This document shows positions 5,943 through 7,396 of a stretch of DNA of 7,396 nt, in pieces. The first letter of the stretch is position 1. Each line of letters begins with the position of its first letter. This DNA comes from an uncultured Lachnospiraceae bacterium (GTDB lineage: Bacteria > Bacillota_A > Clostridia > Lachnospirales > Lachnospiraceae), in NCBI GenBank assembly GCA_902780985.1, contig CACZHN010000137.1, forward strand, positions 1 through 7,396, given 5' to 3'. The notes under the pieces were generated by a model. That model saw only the letters and a list, made by a program, of their open reading frames with translations. It had not been told where the DNA came from and made no database searches. A program made the translations under genes and the position numbers.

Positions 5943-6614
5943 ATGGTTTTTTCCGAAAAATTACAGATACTTAGAAAGAATAAAGGACTTACTCAGGAGG
6001 AGCTGGCTGAGAAGCTGGGAGTCTCAAGACAGGCTGTTGCAAAGTGGGAGTCAGGACAGGTCTATCCTGATATCTACAATCTTATCCAAATAAGTAATCT
6101 CATGAATGTGAGTGTAGATTATCTGGTGAAGGATCAGGACTGTGCAGTGAATATTGCACCACATGATGCGACTGATCTGGATGAGCTGATAGCATTTCGC
6201 TTAGAGGCAAATGTAAATACTTATGCAGCCTTTATGAATGAGGTGGATGCCACCAGACCTGCATCCCATGATTTCAGATACGAGAGCGGCGACTATATGT
6301 ATCACGATACCTATGTGGGCGGCGAAGAGTTTGCCGGAGAGGAAGCTGTCTGGAAGAAGGGAACAGCAGTATATGCTATGAACTATATGGGAAGAGTTCT
6401 GGATGACCGGTTCAGCGGAGATTTTCTGAAGGAAGCTCTACGTGCGGCGGATAAGAACATGCCGTGTAGAGGACCTGAAATCTACCAGTCAGGTGAATAT
6501 ACCTATAGATGCAAGGTGACTGGAGACTTTACATGGTTCCAGGGTTATGAAGAGATATATCTGAATGATATGAAGGTCTATGAATGCGTGTTCCATGGCG
6601 GCCTGCTGCGATAA
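5943..6614 (+). CDS. XRE family regulator with DUF5680 domain
   Basis: A 223-residue two-domain protein. Residues 4-63 are a standard Cro/CI-type helix-turn-helix: LQILRKNKGLTQEELAEKLGVSRQAVAKWESGQVYPDIYNLIQISNLMNVSVDYL. Residues about 79-223 match DUF5680: LDELIAFRLEANVNTYAAF, then DFRYESGDYMYHDTYVGGEEFAGEEAVWKKG and MNYMGRVLDD, with an aromatic-rich C-terminus (TWFQGYEEIYLNDMKVYECVFHGGLLR). DUF5680 is thought to be a ligand or protein sensing module; the ligand is unknown. ATG at 5943 is chosen for its GGAGGTGAG site (5930-5938). An in-frame extension to 5856 is open but would start inside the terminator T-tract. The gene stands alone between a terminator and the acyltransferase promoter; no clear terminator follows. 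Confidence 0.92.
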   Translation: MVFSEKLQILRKNKGLTQEELAEKLGVSRQAVAKWESGQVYPDIYNLIQISNLMNVSVDYLVKDQDCAVNIAPHDATDLDELIAFRLEANVNTYAAFMNEVDATRPASHDFRYESGDYMYHDTYVGGEEFAGEEAVWKKGTAVYAMNYMGRVLDDRFSGDFLKEALRAADKNMPCRGPEIYQSGEYTYRCKVTGDFTWFQGYEEIYLNDMKVYECVFHGGLLR

Positions 6615-6693
6615 TTATTGAACAGCTGCATTGGAAAATGAGATTCATATCGTTTACGACATATAAAAAGATTATGATAATGATATAAAGATT

Positions 6694-6721
6694 TTGATAT
6701 ATTCAAACCTGCCGATAATAT
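6694..6721 (+). promoter_or_regulatory. Candidate promoter of acyltransferase gene
   Basis: TTGATA (6694-6699), 16 bases, TAATAT (6716-6721) is the best-spaced pair in the AT-rich gap at 6615-6801; the -10 matches only four of six positions and other AT hexamers nearby could serve. The start point would be near 6728, just ahead of the palindrome at 6735. Confidence 0.35.
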
Positions 6722-6734
6722 ATATTTTGAATGA

Positions 6735-6748
6735 CGAGTGAACACTCG
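6735..6748. promoter_or_regulatory. Palindromic operator candidate
   Basis: CGAGTGAACACTCG has perfect 6-bp arms around AA. GAGTGAACACTC-like sites resemble operators of TetR-type repressors. It lies just past the likely start point and about 54 bases before the acyltransferase ATG. No TetR gene is in the window, so the binder is unknown; in RNA it could also form a small hairpin. Confidence 0.45.
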
Positions 6749-6801
6749 CAGAAGGTATATAGCTATTGAACTTGTTACAGGACATCAGGAGGAGGCACGG
6801 G

Positions 6802-7396
6802 ATGAGTGTAAAAAGATCAAAAAGAATTCTGGGGTTATTTGCAGTACTTATTATGATGCACCATCTGGGACAGAAAACTTCAGCTTTCTGGGTTCCGGCT
6901 ACAGTCAGGCAGCATGGACTGGAAGTTTTTGTTCCGATAGGGTATCTGCTGGTTTCATTTTTCTTCTTCTGCTCAGGCTATGGACTGACAAAGAGCATGA
7001 GAGCAAAGGAAGATTACTTTAAAGGATTTCTTGTTAAAAGGCTTAACAGAATATTGTTTACATTTCTTGTTACTGAGATAGTATGGCTGTTCGCAAGAAT
7101 ATCAAAGGAAGCTGTGTGGCTTTCGCTTAATCCATATTCATGGTTTATCTATACGATAATTATTCTTTATGTCGGCTTTTTCTTAATCTATCGTAAAGAG
7201 GGCAAAGCATCTTTTGCGCTGATGGCGCTTTGGATACTTGGATACAGTGTTATCTGCTATATTCTGATAACAGGTAACTGGTGGTATAATTCAGCCCCGA
7301 TATTCCTACTGGGAATCTATATGGCTGATCACGAGGATAAGATAAAAAAGAGAATTCCGCGAGTGGTTGTGGCGGGCATGATTTTTATTGTGACAT
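6802..7396 (+). CDS. Acyltransferase 3 family membrane protein, 5' part
   Basis: The first 198 residues of a membrane protein that runs off the window. The opening MSVKRSKRILGLFAVLIMMHHLGQ (basic cluster, first membrane helix ending in His20-His21) and the segment SFFFFCSGYGLTKSMRAKEDYFKGFLVKRLNRIL (52-85) match acyltransferase-3 proteins, which O-acylate sugars, peptidoglycan or secondary metabolites in the membrane. In this family a basic residue and a His in helix 1 are needed for acyl transfer; here they are R8 and H20/H21. Further hydrophobic segments lie at about 43-61, 82-99, 110-130, 139-157 and 187-198. The ATG has a strong AGGAGGAGG site (6787-6795) six bases away. TTG codons upstream in frame lack such a site. 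Acyl donor and acceptor are unknown. A terminator separates the upstream CD3324-DUF1062 unit; the gene probably has its own promoter. Confidence 0.85.
   Translation, partial: MSVKRSKRILGLFAVLIMMHHLGQKTSAFWVPATVRQHGLEVFVPIGYLLVSFFFFCSGYGLTKSMRAKEDYFKGFLVKRLNRILFTFLVTEIVWLFARISKEAVWLSLNPYSWFIYTIIILYVGFFLIYRKEGKASFALMALWILGYSVICYILITGNWWYNSAPIFLLGIYMADHEDKIKKRIPRVVVAGMIFIVT

Noticed and set aside
6738..7022. A 94-codon plus-strand frame over the acyltransferase start
   Set aside because: It is in another frame than the clear acyltransferase-3 sequence, has no ribosome site and no family resemblance.

Overview
The window looks like chromosomal DNA of a low-to-moderate G+C Gram-positive anaerobe, most likely a Clostridia/Lachnospiraceae member. 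This is inferred from strong GGAGG-type ribosome binding sites and from the mix of families: PadR + DUF2812, a prokaryotic OPT transporter with a PqqD-like partner, CD3324 family, DUF1062 and XRE-DUF5680. No species is claimed. There are no rRNA, tRNA, CRISPR, transposase or phage genes.

Left part (1-2612, minus strand): reading leftwards in transcription order, a PadR repressor, a DUF2812 membrane protein tightly coupled to it, a two-helix DUF3137-like membrane protein and a GNAT acetyltransferase. The promoter in front of padR is an exact consensus (TTGACA, 17 bp, TATAAT). It is overlaid by a 19-bp palindrome, an imperfect second copy and a half-site, a layout expected for autorepression.

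Middle part (2613-5079, plus strand): a divergent intergenic region, then an OPT-family peptide transporter. Its stop codon overlaps the start codon of a small PqqD-family protein. PqqD folds are peptide-binding winged helices (RiPP recognition elements), so a peptide binder is made in step with a peptide transporter. No radical SAM enzyme or RiPP precursor is visible, so the system looks different from classical RiPP maturation.

Right part (5080-7396, plus strand): a 180-base leader with an 8-codon leader ORF and several hairpins, some mutually exclusive. It precedes a two-gene unit, a CD3324 family HTH protein and a short DUF1062 zinc-ribbon protein starting at TTG, closed by a strong intrinsic terminator. 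Next come a monocistronic-looking XRE-DUF5680 regulator and, behind a promoter with a 14-bp palindrome, the 5' part of an acyltransferase-3 type membrane protein that runs off the window.

The main points for follow-up are the OPT-PqqD coupling, the padR operator array and the structured leader at 5101-5259. Most of the rest is ordinary accessory or regulatory gene content of a Clostridia genome.
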